Positions 38,001 through 53,000 of a DNA stretch of 64,000 nt are shown one piece after another. Under the pieces are notes generated by a model. That model saw only the letters and a program-made list of their open reading frames with translations, did not search any database and was not told the origin of the DNA. The stretch's first letter is position 1. Each line of letters starts with the position of its first letter. The position numbers were made by a program, and so were the translations under genes. Origin of the DNA: Dryococelus australis (lineage: Eukaryota; Arthropoda; Insecta; Phasmatodea; Phasmatidae); assembly GCA_029891345.1 (NCBI GenBank), contig CM056994.1, forward strand, positions 222,309,991 through 222,373,990, written 5' to 3'.

Positions 38001-41000
38001 TAACCACTACACCACCGCGTCCCCAAATATGTTAAAGGCGGGAGATTTGAGTTATGGGAATTCAGAGGTTTTTCCGATGACGCTCCTGGAACTCTTAAAA
38101 AGACAATTTCACTGATGCCCAAGTGCTGGCGGTCACCCAGATGAAGAGACAAGCACACATGTGCGTGCATATGTCAAGTTGCGCGATTGTTCACTAGTAG
38201 ACTATCTCCTCCTACACTTCACCGACGTTGCTCTCTTTCAGTGCGATCGATCAATTGACAGTCATCGGTCAATAAAACACGTGTCGTTCCCTGGCTAAAG
38301 AAAAGGGACAAATATTTAAAAGTCAAAACATCTGCAAGTCTACTTCTCCCCCTTCCCCTTCAAAACCGACAGTCGCTCTCCGCTTCCCTTAGTTCCTTTC
38401 AAGCAAGACGCCCGTCCATTATTGAATTACTTCCGAGTAACAGCTATAGTAGGTATGTTACAGGGAGCGTGGCAGAGCATATTTTAAGTAAACTAGCCTT
38501 TATGCGCAGAACGCCAACATACACGGAAATAACTACGAAAACCTAACTTATTCTTAATTTTCGTGCAAGAAAGGCGTGTGGTGTCAGCTCTGGCTGTCTT
38601 AAAAGAATGTAAATTCCACCGTATTTCATAATCCCAAACATCGTATTTACAACAGTAATATATACAAAACTTAATGTATCCGCAATAGTGCGTGGCTCAA
38701 GGCTGTTTCGATTTTTCAGGGGGGGGGGGGGGAGGGGCATTTAGCATGCCTTTTATTAATTTGTGCAAGAACTCGCGCCACTGGGCATTTCAAAGTTGAA
38801 GTCTTGCACTTCGTAGCTGCGCTGGATTATAATTTTCAGTCGCTGCAAAGTTTAGATGATTATAAACGCATAAGCTAGAACGAATATGGACTTTACTCCC
38901 GAGTTACAGTGCAGACGCGTGTTGCGTAGGCACAAAGGACTGGATAGGTTTGTGTTGCGGCACCAATGTGTCACAATTAAATACACTATCAGCGAAAATC
39001 AAAACCACTGCACGTTGTAGAAAACTTATTTTGTGTTGGAGATCTGAACATAAAGCGGTCTTTGGTACGGGTTAATCGTGTTATCGTGAACAAATCGCAG
39101 TGGTTATCGAATAGTGTAATTTCTATAAGGCCACAAACGCGATAATAACTACGAAAACTATACTATTCTAAAACTAGTGACCCACCCTAGCCTCACACGG
39201 GTGCTATTTACAAATATGGCGTTCTTTAGGTTTATAATGAGTATATACACTAAATGCTTAAGATAACAAACATATTAAATTTGATAAGCATTAATACTGT
39301 GTTGTTTAAAAAGTCTTCGTAAATAAACCCCCATTTTTAAATCAAAATTTTAAAAGACAAAAACCGTTGCTCCGTGTCATCCTCAAAGGATAAACATATG
39401 CTGTCGCGGACTGTTTTGTAGACTTTTTTGAGATCTACAAATCTGTAGTACATTAATTTTGTGTATTGTTTGTTGTTAATTGTTTCGTCAGAGTAAGCCA
39501 TGTAAGTGCATATATATCCATATGCATATATATAATTATATATATCCATATATATTACACACAATGTTTACTATATTTTTTAGTGATACTAGCCTACTCT
39601 AAATTTTGTATGTATATAAATATCAGTGATTTACGAGTCACGCATACACGATTAAATGCGTATTTGGAATACAATTGGGCAAAGCAGTGTTTATGTTCAC
39701 TGAATTAACGCCCGCAATTACCTACACTATGATACTGTAATATTTCACGTGAAAATTAAATACAAACAGTTCTCAAAGAATACTGGAGTTTTTATACCGT
39801 TCTGCGACATAATTGCCATCAGTTTCTTTACATATGACAACTTAGTAGAACGCTCCAAAATTAAGGACTGCATGAATATTTATCGGAACATCTTTTAGAT
39901 ATTATAAAAAATTAAATTATTAACTGAAAGTAGCCTTTGTTGCACAAAACAGTATGCCACGTGACTAACGCCAGAACAAGTGAAAAAAAAATGCCATGGG
40001 ATTGAAGGATTAAAATTAATGCAACAAAATTTAACAATTTCTTGTTACACAAAGCTGACATGTGAAGGTAAAACACAATTAATAGTTATTTATTAAATTT
40101 TTTTTAACTCGTACTTCAGGACAGTTTTTTTTTTTCCAGAAAATTATTTCCTACAGTAAGCCATTTACTGCCAAAATCAGGGCAGATTATTGCACTTTAG
40201 TACTTGAAGAATTAGGTAAACATTTGTAATAATTTAAATTATTTCTTTCGCTTTCTGTATTTTTTATGCATTGAAGTGTAAAAATGAGCAGATTTCTACA
40301 ATATTTGCTTTTCTAATAATTACACCGTTTCACTTGACCGACGCACGAATAAAGCAATGAGGCTCATGGCAATGTTCATTTTACGTAAGGTGGAAGAACA
40401 CGCAACATGCATACAAGTAGAGCTTAAGCAGGGCTTTCAAAAGTGCTAATTTTACCGTGAACAGTCTATAGTTGATACAGCCAGTATTGCATAGTCAGAA
40501 GAGTGGTGGAGATGCTAACCTGTATCTTGGAGAGAGAGTTAGCCACGGCCAGCTTGTCACCCAATGTGTTCCACTGAACGCAGGTACCGCTACTGCCATC
40601 AAAGAAACTGATAAGCGTCTCTGTGGACGATGCCACTAGGTCACAAAGGAAGACAGAGCGTTGAAGGGCAGCTGCCATGATGCCTCCCGAGCTCCAGTCC
40701 AGAATGTTCAAGTCTGCACGAAGAAAAACAAGTAGCAATTTAATTAGAATTCCCTGTTTAAATTTTCTATTAATACCTTATCCTGTATTAATCTAGTGAA
40801 AGTTGCTCTTCTTATAAATACTCTGTAGCCAAATTGACTTTCTCAAAATAAATTTCTGCACACACAAAAACAAAGAATGGGTGAAAAAATCAAGTTTTTT
40901 AGACACGAGAGACGAGCACAGCCGACCAGCTGATGAAATAATTGGTAATAATGTATCAAGTAATTCCAGTTGACTATTTTAATTAGGGGAAAAATATTAA

Positions 41001-44000
41001 TATTAATGTTGTGCTAGGCTAATTGATAAGATGGTGGAAAACCTTGAAAGATGAAGGTTAAACTTAGTTTTTCTGTTGGGAGAGTGAGAATCATCAGGTC
41101 TTAATTATGAACAAATTGTAACACAAACGGTTAGAAGTTAAGTGAAAATATTCGGACGGCTCTTAAGAGGGAGGTCTTGAGAGCCAATGAGGGTAATTGA
41201 GGTGAGTATGGAGCAGCGCCGGAAAGGATAGGGCGGGGGAAACGGGAGATCTCCAAGAAAACCAGCCGACCAGCGGCATCGTCCGGCACGATCCCAAAAT
41301 GCGAAAATCCGGGAGTAGCCCGGTCGGGGATTGAACCCGGTTTGCCTTTATCGTGAGGCAAGCAGACTAACCGCTTAGCCACCACGGCCCCGAAACTTTT
41401 GAGTATTATGAGGTTGCCGGAATGGCCACAGGATTTATAAACACATTTATGGACAAAATGGAAATAATCAGGAGATTAAACGAGTGTTATAATGAAAGAG
41501 AAATATACTGTCGAAACAAGTGCAGTTGTAAATGTATTGACAAGTGGCTGAACAAGGAGTATATGTTTAAAATGACCCTAAGAATACAAGAGTCAACTCG
41601 CGAGTATGACCAAAAAGGAACTACAGGTATTTTGGACGTTGTCCTGTGTTTGAAGAGTCAACTATGAATATACATGCACACATTTACATGCTCATAAGGA
41701 AATTTAAACAACTGTTTGAATTAGCCTGAAAAATGCTTGTGACGGTACCGCTTAATTATTAATGAATTTACACAACACAGTAATACTTAAATCTGTCTCG
41801 TTCGAACGCAAATACGCGCGAATCCTTAATTCAAAAAGGAAAATTCTGTGTAGGTATGAAACCTAGCTTACTTTTTTTCGTAACAATAATAATTACATTT
41901 CTTTGTAAAATAGTTTATTTGAAACCCACATCTTGATATTACATTTTTCATGCGGGGAGCATAGAGGTCGAAAGAGTAAATTTTTCTGTTTCGAAGACAA
42001 TTGTTCGAGTCAACTATGCGCATATTTCACGATTGGAGTGATGTTTTATCAAACGTAAATTGACACCTTATGTTAAATAATATGATCTAAGTCACTGCAA
42101 CAAACTGAATTGTTAAGGAAAAAAATACAAGCCACTATCAATCCCTTCAAACTTACTGGGAGCGAACTTGCAACATGTTTACTTCCAACTTTTCTGACGC
42201 CCTGTTAAAGTTCTACTTCGAGGATATTCCTCCGCCTCGTGCAAACAAAGTTTAACCAAATTTAGACAGTTACACCAAAGGGACTGTGCATCACGTTCGT
42301 GCGCACTCAACGTAACACTATTTGTCACAAGAACTATTTATTACTAGAGATTACCAACATACCTGTTTTTCCTCAGTTTTAATTAGTATTAATTATAAAT
42401 GAAATAGTATATTGTATAGATAAAATATAACTTTAAAATTTTAATTGAATTATAAAATAGGATACTTTAACGTTAACAGAATTATAAAATGCTTGAGATC
42501 CATGGCATATTTATAAAATGACCGGACACGTCATATGTTGGGTGATTTTTCCAAAAGTTTGATTCAAAAGTTGCGAAAAAACCGCAAATGGTCTATAAGT
42601 GTGAAGACTGTATTATCGTCCTTCCGTCAAAAGTTAAAGCTTATCGTGTTTATACGGAAGGAATTGTTGGAGGTGTATGTTGGCCGAGTCACGTGATTTT
42701 CGGGCGAATGCACCCTGTAAAGTTGGTGAGGGAAAGTATTTACATGTCTAGACGTCGAATTATAAGGGAAAGGTGCACATTTGTAAACCCTGGTATTTTT
42801 TCTTTAGGTTCATGTTTTTTTACGAGTACTAAGTGTAATAATTATCAAACTTGTAAAATAGCTAATGTGTTAATAATGGTACATTGTCACTTGACCGACG
42901 TACGAACAAGTGCTAAGACCTATGACAATTTTAATTTTACATATGCAGAACAATACTCTACGTATACACAATTATCTACTAAGCAGGGCTTTAAAACCCA
43001 GACAGCACGTAATCTTGCGGCAAGCCTGCCATCTTACTTAACTTGCCTTGTCGAGCAAGTTTGTCGTATCACATGTGCTTCAAGCCTTATTTCTCATGAC
43101 TGGCACATACTTCCTAATGATCAACTTGTAGATTGCTTGAATTGTGCTTGAAAGTTGCCAACGTGAGCTTGCGGCAAGTTTTACTAATCTAGATACCTAC
43201 AAACTTTAGCTGTTGAGACTAGTTTCGTTCATACTTAATTCAAACTCGCAGTCTCATGACAAGCTTGAGTAAAGCTTGACAAGCCGATTATGCTATTGGA
43301 GGAAGTGGCCAGTGTGCCACGAAGAGCCTCCAGAGAGGAGGCGAGCACTCACATATGCTGGGGTTGAAGGCCGGCAGGTCGAGGATGACGTCCGGGCTGG
43401 AGATGCAGGGCTTGCAGCGCGGCCTCGCAGGCCAGTTGTCGGGGCGACCGGCCGGAGGTAGCCTGCAAGACAGACCCAGTAGCAACACCCTGCTGGGTAG
43501 GCCCTCGGCGAACACCACCTCCTCCAGCAGCGAGCGCAACACCTCGCGCCTCAGTCGCTGCTTGTCCTGCGTCAGCGACACTAACTACACTCAAAATGGG
43601 GTACAGGGATCACGCTTAACTAATACCTAACTACTGTACGTGGATAGAATTTGAGGTTAGAGCACTGAGAAGTTACTGTACTTCCTCTAGCCAGTTTCTA
43701 ATACTATTAAGGTTAAATTTAATGTGTAAAAATATTTTATTCGTTTAAAAGTACTTTCCTTTGAAATTTTAAGATATACACGAACACGTTCATCACTGTT
43801 TACCATGCGAATTTGAGTTTTACTGGTATGGGATGTGTCAATGTTGTATAGGTGCGAAGAGGACTAAAAACCTGTCTCATGTTTAGTAAATGTCAGCGAC
43901 AAGCCATTACTCTGTCCCGCCCACTGACGCCACAGTAAGGTATGTAACACGAGTGGACACTGCCGCAACCAACGAACCACTAGAAAGGGGCGTCGAGGGC

Positions 44001-47000
44001 AGGCGACACCTCATTAACAAATTTTCAATTTACAAGTTTGCTACACGGCCGAGAAGCCGTTTAGTTTCTAGTGTCATCCACTGGGAAGCGTAGAAGTGTT
44101 ATCTTGTTTACCACGTTGCCTTATATAAAGTGTTCACGATAACCTGAGCACTTCTGAAAGTCGTGCTCAAGGATCCCGGCTGACTGCATAGTTTTTCTCC
44201 TTTTTTGGCCGAGAGGCGCGGGAACTATAAGGGTTAGTTATCGCCGCTCCGCGTAAGCCTCTGAACTGGCGTGCAGTGTTCTCGTAGTGCTGTGTGCGCC
44301 TAAAGGACCTTCAGCGGTGACCCTATCATTTTATTGATTAAAAGTCTGTAGTGAAGTTCAATACGGGCTCCTATTGTAATTTAACTCGTGTCCAGCTAGT
44401 ATGATTTAAGTTACGGTGGTATGAAGAAGCCGTGTCTAACTACGTATATTGGAGGGCTCCAAAATAATACTTACAGCATGCGTGTTAACTTTTAAGTACC
44501 ATTCCTTCCTCGTAGGGAGGATGTATTATCGTAAGTAAACATATAGGGGGCACAATAGTTAAAAAAAAAAAAAAAAAAACACGATTTCAAACACACTGCG
44601 CCGCAATTCAAGCTCCGGGCAGGCGGGACCCTTAAGATCTACTTTTAAGCTTATTGTGTACACTTCCGCTATATATAAAATCAACATTACTATGGGTCTG
44701 ATAACTTTATCCACACGTCAGTCAAAGGTAAATGGAGGATTAGAAAATTGGATATTTAACAATATTGCTAATTCTTACACTTACGTGCATTAAAAAAAAG
44801 AATGATAAATAATTTAAAGTATTGAAAAAATGTTTGCTAGTAATTTTATTTTCGACGTTAAGGCATGGGACAATAATTTCCCATCATTCGTTCTCAACTT
44901 GACTGGGCGCACTCCACTTAAAAGTGTGAAGTGACATTTCTCAAATGTTGATTTTAAAAGTTCTTACTTTACCGTCAAGAGACTTTAGATACGTTGGCAT
45001 CGTGCTTGCCAGGAGATTCGATCCGGCCGCATACATACTTTGCCGTACGAGCTAGGGAGCATTTGTCACGTGTAAGGTCTGTAAAAGTTACTTTATGTTC
45101 ATGATTGGCCTGTTTCTTTGCACATTTGATAGTTGTTTTGAAACATTCGCACAAAAATTAACCGAACAGTGATTCGTAAGAGATTTGCCAATTCTTAAAG
45201 CTAAACGCTACCGAAGTTTATTTGTAAACGAAACGAGAAGTAGAATAACACGAGCTGGTAATTTTTTTCCCAGTAGCTTGCCTTCATTGCTTACAAATCG
45301 CTTAGCTGCTAGAAATATATCTCATTCGATTACTACAGCAAATGCGTCGTTCTCACGAATGACCGAAATTAACTATGTCATAAAAACTTTCAACTAATAT
45401 TTGTGTAAGTTAGCAAAAGGTGTTATCTACGTACTATATTTACAATGAATATAAACAATTTTCGTTTCGACAAACAATTCGGTTTATAATGTCGGCGAAC
45501 GATGCGCCCCAAATTAACTGTCCAGTTCGGCGCTATTCTGTGTAGCTCCTTACTAAAGCCTTAAGGCCGCATCCAATTCTGAGTATACGCATGTCCGGAC
45601 TTTTCTTCGTCTATGACGTGGCCATACTAGTAACGTCTGAATTCTTGGTATAGTACATAACAGACTGTACCCCTGGCAAGCACACGAAGCTGCTTTCTAG
45701 TCCGTCTCACTCAAATTGCAATGCGACTAATCAGTCAATTTCATATTTATAAACTAACATAAAATGTAACACTTTTTGTTGAGTAATTTGTATGTACCTA
45801 TGTATTTATTATTTCAACATAGATTGATAGTTGCCGGTAGCCATATGGAAACTTTTACCCTTTACTGCAATATACGAGAGACGCTATACCAGCGTTATAT
45901 TTATTTCGGTTATTTTGAGTTGAAAATGTAATGTAAACAACTACGTTTTATAAAATCAACAAGTTTCACGAAATATCATTTACATAAGTTAATCAGTTTT
46001 AGGTCAGATTTGTCTTCCGTTAATGGCTTGTAATGATAACCATGCTATTTTATTAGATGTGCTGAGGAGGCCTATGCGACAATAACAAACGCAACAAAAT
46101 TTAAGATACATTTAATTAGTTATTGGTTTCGTACCACAAAAATTTAGTTAAGAATTTTACTGAAGTGTTATCCAGTGTATCCATGGAACGCACGCTTCTG
46201 TTTAGTCGGTAGTTCCAGTTACTGCCACCACAATGTGCGACGAGTCTAGTATGAAGAGATGATGACCCGTTTGAATTGTTTGTATAAGTACACGCCACGA
46301 AAAATAAGTATAAACGCGTACTTAACAGATGTTGACCAACAATTTGGGTACGGCCAAAATTGTGCGAATGTCCTAGTTGTACCGTGGGCTAGTCACAAGC
46401 TATTGCCTTACTGCAGAGCAGAACATAAGTCTAGCGGCCTGGTTTAATAACTTCAGTGGTTCCTCCGGCCGAGAATTTAGTTTCACCTTAAGTTATATTT
46501 TAAGGCGGTCACCCATTGGCACTGCAGCACGTTTGAAATACGCGTTTTTTGACGCAACTATTAAACTTCTCTTCAATAACAAGTTTGCTCTCGAAAAGAA
46601 AAAAAAAAAACTTACCCCATTCCAGGACGGGATGATACATTCAAAACATCACGAATGCTCCAAGTGTAATTTTGGAGTCGTCCAACCAAGTTAAAAACCG
46701 TTTTTTGACACTGCTGTATCTTGAAACATATCTTACAGACGACGATCGAAACTACGATAGGAGCCAGTATTGAACTTCGCTACGGACTGCCAACAACATG
46801 GCAGTCGCCGCAGGTACACGCTGACAACACCACGCCAGTTCAGAGAATTGAGTTTAGCGGGAATATATGCTCGTGACGGTATGGCTCATAGACACCCCCC
46901 CCCCCCCCCGCCACAAAATCGATAGGCTAACGGCCATTTTATCTTTCAGTCAACAGTTCCTGAAGTTGAACGTGCTGATAGAAATTTAACACAAAGGTTG

Positions 47001-50000
47001 GGAAGAAATAAACATGGCATCGTAAGACGGGGTACAACTACGATAATGACAAATATTATTTGTGTATTACTAGGAGTACCCTAACTGCTTTTTGTTAAAT
47101 GTTCCATGTCCTTATAATATTACCGCTGTTAACATTTTATTACGTGGCTAAGCAGTGGCATTATAGTTTCAATACTCTGTACGTTCAATAGACATGCCGT
47201 GAACCACTATTAGATTAGCAGGGCACCTTTAATATAGCACTGAAGAAAAATAAAAAAACTGCGTCGTAGTTCAAACGTTAACTAGTATTTGAAATGCATT
47301 GAGAATTTTTTACATGGTAGAGTGCAGCGACTTGTTTGTAAAAAAGTTTAAAGTGGTCCCGTAATATTTTCGTAATTAAGGTTTTTCGCAAGGTTGTGGA
47401 TGTGCTGTATCTTTTTTTTTTTTTGTGAAAATAACGTTCGTTGTAATGTTAATGTATTAAGAGCGAGTTATATTACTCAACATAATATTTACCAAAACTG
47501 CTATTATCACGTCGCATTTGTTTACCGATATTTGAAACAAAATATTAACCGCCCATTTCGTTTCGCATAAAATTTTCCTGCTAATAAATCGCTAAATACA
47601 AAATATCATTTTCGCTACGTATATCATGACGGTAAAAGTTTGCTTAATTTCTCGATGTTTATTGCTTCAACAGCATGAACTTTGAATGAAACTATTTATT
47701 ACCAACCTTAAAAAACGTAGACTCGACTATTCAAATTATAAAAGGAGGCTACACGGCTGTGTAGAACAGTGGCTTGAATATCAGCCTCAAGGCTGGCCGT
47801 TACCATGTTTTAACAGAAAGTGATCAAACTTTACTCCTCCTTCGGGTATCTTCGGCAGCTTAAAGTTTCGCCCAAATAAATCGCAGAAATTACTTTCATG
47901 TGTAAGGGGGGGGGGGGGGAGGTGTCCATAGTTCAAATCCTGATATGAACATTATATTTGTTCCATGTTTTACAATATTGTAGAGAAATTAATCGACCAC
48001 ATAATAAAAAATAGAATCACGTGAAATGGTAAACGCAAACATAACTCTGTGAGCCATGTCTATTGTACGAGGTGCGAACTACTGCTTATGCACGAGGAAG
48101 CTGTCCGTATTATGTATACCACTAACGAAGATTCTAATCATACAGGCATTTAAATGGGCGCATTTTAATAGACTACACTATGAAATGGAGACAGGAGAAA
48201 GTGAAAACAATGGTTGACCCTTCTGGGTATCTCAAATGACGGCTTAAGAAATTGTTTGTTTTCTTATCAGCGCCGAGTTCATCTAAACAGAAAATCATCT
48301 ACATCGCCCAACGTTAATAGACTAATATTCAGTAACATGAATGAATAAACACACATTTACACTTAACTACAGTAGTTGCATTTTTTTATTTATTAGAAGA
48401 TGTGACTTTTCTACACAGTTTATGTAAAAATTAGGCGACAGTCGCATGTTCACGTGTAGAAGGATACGTACCGAGCTGATAAAACTACACATGACTTAAG
48501 TGTTCTATTAATGGTGCCTGCGGAACCCGCGGGCTAAGCCACAGTCGGTGACGCAGGTAACCGTACGAATTAGTATTTATGGTACAATGTCTTCTGGGAA
48601 TTCCGGCACGTGCTTACTCGCACACCCTGTCCAGCAGTCACAATGGTAATATTAAGGCGTAATAAGTGTAGGTTCGAAAGGCCTAACTTCTCATCGGAGA
48701 AGAGTGGGACATAGAAAAACAACCCTCCATCAAATCCCACGAAAATCGGCTGGAAAATGTGCCTCCCAGGCCATAAAAGTGAAACCGCATACATCCGGAC
48801 TTAGCAATTCTCATCTCAGCGGAGGAGAGGGTGGCAGGGGCGGGGTTAGGGAGGTACGAAAGGTTGGTAACAGGTAAAAGGGGGAGGGGAAAGAGAGGCA
48901 AAAGGGAGTGGGGAAAATGAGAGGGGGTAGGGGGAGGGGAAAATGGAAGAGGAAGGGGAAATGGAGGGGGAGGGGAGGAGGAAGGGGAAATGGAGGGGGA
49001 GGGGAGGAGGAAGGGGAAATGTAAGAGGGGAGGGGGTATGTATGTAAAGGGGGTGGGGAAAGGGTCTGGTAGTGTGGGGAAGGGAATAGAGGGGGGTCGA
49101 AGCCGAAGGTCCAAAACAGCATTTTTGAGCAAAAACGTTTGTTCTAGATAATAAGACGAATCTTGTAGAATACAAGGGAGCAGTGCCTCGCACCACTGTA
49201 CAGGCAAAGTAAAACTTGAGTTGAGATCGCCACTGTTTACTAGTGCATACACACCTCTCTCTGTGTGTGCGTGTGCGCGCGCAAAGTATGAGCAGGTCTC
49301 TCCGACACACATTCGGGAGGTAATTTCAAGTTAAAGCTCCGTTTTACCTCTTTTGTAGAAATTCTTCCTTTTCGTGTCAGTTTCGGATCCATATGCATTA
49401 CAAACAATGAAAGATTATCAAAAATTTTCGTTTTACGAGTTACTAAATATTTTTTGTGAATCTAATTTAAATTGTGCGAGATCTGCTTGTTGAAAAAAGT
49501 CTGGAAATTATTAATAAAATATAAATAGGTCCGACTATTTTACAACAAGCAGACGAGACACAGAGTTCGGTACAATAATATTAAACCCCTCGTAAGATGC
49601 AAATTTTCTGTAATCTTACATTATCAGTAATTACTATGAATCTGAAACTATTCAGTGAAAACTAATATCTGCAAAACGAATGAAGCCGAACCTTAAGGAA
49701 CTCTTGGCGACTTCCTATGGCGAAGACCAATCAAGTAATGGTTGTGAAAAGGCTGCTTGCCATTTTTGATTGTCTACGAAGTGATGAGTGCATTTTATCA
49801 CCTTCGACGGTAGCAGAGAGGTTAGTCCCATTTTGAGGAATGTAGTTTTAAGTTTGAGGGATTTTGTTGTTTCTAGCTTTCAGGACTGGCTATCTCGTTC
49901 ATGGTAGCATATTCTCCGAAACTTTATTCTACTAGTACGAACATTTAGAGGTGGTGTAAGAGTTTTTATATTCTATATGCACTAATGATACCGTACAATT

Positions 50001-53000
50001 TTCTAATAAAAGGACAAACTGACAATACACACACACACTCCTTAGGCAACGTTTTGAGTGGGGGTTTTTATTTGAATATATGCTATGTCTGTCAGTGAAT
50101 GCCATTTCAGTCAACGGCATAGTGCCTAGTAATCTTCATTACCGTAGTTAAAAATTAAAATTGTAAATATTTAATTTGTTGTTAATTCGTGTACATGCAA
50201 AAAAATAGTTTGTGAAGGCACTACAATCTTGCAATCGACATTTGTGTTAATATTACCTATATTTTGATTGTTTCGCTAATTGTCTTATTTAATATATATT
50301 TTATTTGCCAAAATTCTTTTAGTATCAAAGAAAAATGTACCTAAATACTTGGTAATTGACAAGACATGACAAAATTCAAGTGTCGTGAAAATAACTGAGC
50401 ATTAAAAAAAAAACCATAACTATCAGTTGTATCTGCATAGAGAAGCACAACCCACCTTGTTGATGACATCTTCCTGGGAGGAGTCTTGGTTGAGCAGGAA
50501 TCTGGCAGCATCCATATTCATTGCGCTACGTCTGGGAATGAACCGATCCAGCTGCAGTCGCCTCAATCTCTCTGGAGACTGCGGCAAACCAATCAACTAT
50601 TTTGTAAGTAAACCTTGTGTTTGGGCACAGCACATTTAAGTTTTTGGTTAAATTTCTTTAAAACAGAAGTTATCAATACTTCATTCTAAGTCACCAAAAT
50701 CGCTATATTTTAAATGCTATATTACAGTATCAATTGTTGCAACATTGCACCACGTAGTATGAGTTAGTGGTAGGGAACAAACACATTCAATGTCTTATTT
50801 AATAAGTGAGGGGCCTGCCAAAAGAAAGTTATAAATGGCGTTTTAAGTGATGGATGAGGCTACTCGTTTCAATTTAGTAAATACAGCTTGTTGACAGATG
50901 ACGAAATGCCTGATTCGGACTGGATTTGTTTAGGCTCCTTGCAAAATGGGGGCGATACTGTGTGTGAAAGTGTAGATGAAACTAGGGGGCGAACAAAAAT
51001 CGAAGTTCGACGTGGTAAAAATCTTCTGGAATAAACGCTTCTCTTAAAGAGATAACCAACATTTTACAGGCCGAAATGAAAAATTCTGGGTAGATTGTAG
51101 AAATAAGACAGTCCGAAAGCAATCCTGCATCTTCAAAGGTAAATATGAGAAACCAGCCTGGTAGGCGGTGGTAGAAAAAAAAAAAAAAAGTAAAATATCT
51201 GATACTCGCACACAAATTTATGTTCCCACAAAGAAAACTGATTTTCTGCTCTTGAAATTGTTAGAGATAATAACTGTAGCCTAGAACAGCAATCATCTTC
51301 AAATCGTGGGACAAAACAAAAACGAAACCCGAGTGTCTGCAACTTAAATGTAATCAGAATAAATGTTCAACTGGCATCAACCAAACAATGCAGTTCTCAA
51401 GAAGATAAAAAATACTCTTATTCTCAGCTAGTCAAGGCAGACGTGACAGTAGAGGCAAGGGCAGGGTGTATAATAGAGAGAGGTATATGTGTGTGCGATG
51501 GTTTAACCAGGAGCATTATTTTCAGAGGTGACAAAAAACCAAGAGTTACTGTGAATATCTTACAAAGAAGGGCCTTGTTTTAGTGTACGCATGTGGCCAC
51601 GATGTGTGTAGAAATGAGTCTAGTAACATGCATTATAACCTAAAGAAAATTTTACCTGGACCTAGCCACAGAAGGGCGGTGGTTAGTAATATTATGCAGA
51701 CAGGATTTGTAGCCAGATGGATGTGTTAAAACTTGGAAATTGCGAAAACAAAAAAAAAAAAAATCAACACTTCTGTTCGAGATTTTCCCACTTAGTTATT
51801 GACGTATTCAGTTTATCTAGGGACGAATTAACACATTAAGGCTTATATACAAATACGCACTGGTTGCAGAGGATATGCTTAAGTCCTTTAATGCTGAATA
51901 CAAGTCAAAAGGAGATTGTGTTATAGCCGGTTATCGAGAGTCAAAAAACTATACATTGGCCCTAAAAGTTTTGTATTACTAACCAGTTTAATTCAGTAGG
52001 GCCTATAAATAATTACCAGTATGAGATATATAAACATTGCTGCACTAACGCCAGTTTCTCTGATCCCGAACAGAATATACATCTAAATCAGCAAAAGCAG
52101 AAACACCAAAACCAGCAGCAAAATTTCAATAAACTGCAGCAGGGGAAACCTAGGGATTCAGATAAGTATTATCCATTTAGTAAATTTTTACAGAATATAC
52201 TGTATTATAAATAAAACCAGTGCATTAGAGCTTATTCTAAGTGAACTTTGAGGTTTCTTGTTTATGTATTTGTGAACATTGATGTAGCGGAAAACAATTA
52301 TCAATGTATGTAAATGACTACAGTATTGAAAGGTATTGTTGTAGAACCACTTAAATGTGATGGGGCTTGTGTCAGAGTTAAAAATAACATCTGATTTGGA
52401 GTGTTTACCCGTGGAAAATTTTTTTAGATTGCTGCTGTTGAGACTGCCGATGTTTATAACCATTTGTAATTTGTGTTTATCGATCTCCTAATACAATACT
52501 GCCATAAACATTTTTTAAAATAATTTCGATGAATTACTTTTTTTTAATATCTAAAATTACAAGAATATTCAGCAATTCTCCAACACCATGAGATGGTGCT
52601 TGCAACAGACTTTGTAACTAGAGACACAATAACCAATTTATCTATAATATAACAATTATTACCAGCGACTTATGGGATACATCCCTAAAAAGAATATCAA
52701 TCTATCAGACCATCATGGTAAACTATTAAAACAACTGCTCCAAGCTTGACACAAATACTTGATTAACCTATATCGAAAATTACAGTGCATTTCCATTGTT
52801 CTATGATGCTTTACAACTTGAAAACTGGAATTCAGTCTTCAAAGCTACAATTGTTAACGAAAAATTTAGAATGTACATGAATACCATTACTTTGAAATTT
52901 TAACAGTAGCTCTATATTACTAGAAAAACTCAGAGCAGTTAAATATTCATCTAAATCCAATAAGAGCTGGATTTCAAAAGGTGTCCAGATTTCTAATATA

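Noticed and set aside
42588-43151. 187-codon plus-strand frame, the longest outside the microsatellite
   Set aside because: It starts at the end of a family B repeat and runs through a family A copy, with no family resemblance or splice support.
48683-49312. Pro/Ser/Phe-rich frames up to 209 codons
   Set aside because: Product of the purine tract composition, not a coding signal.
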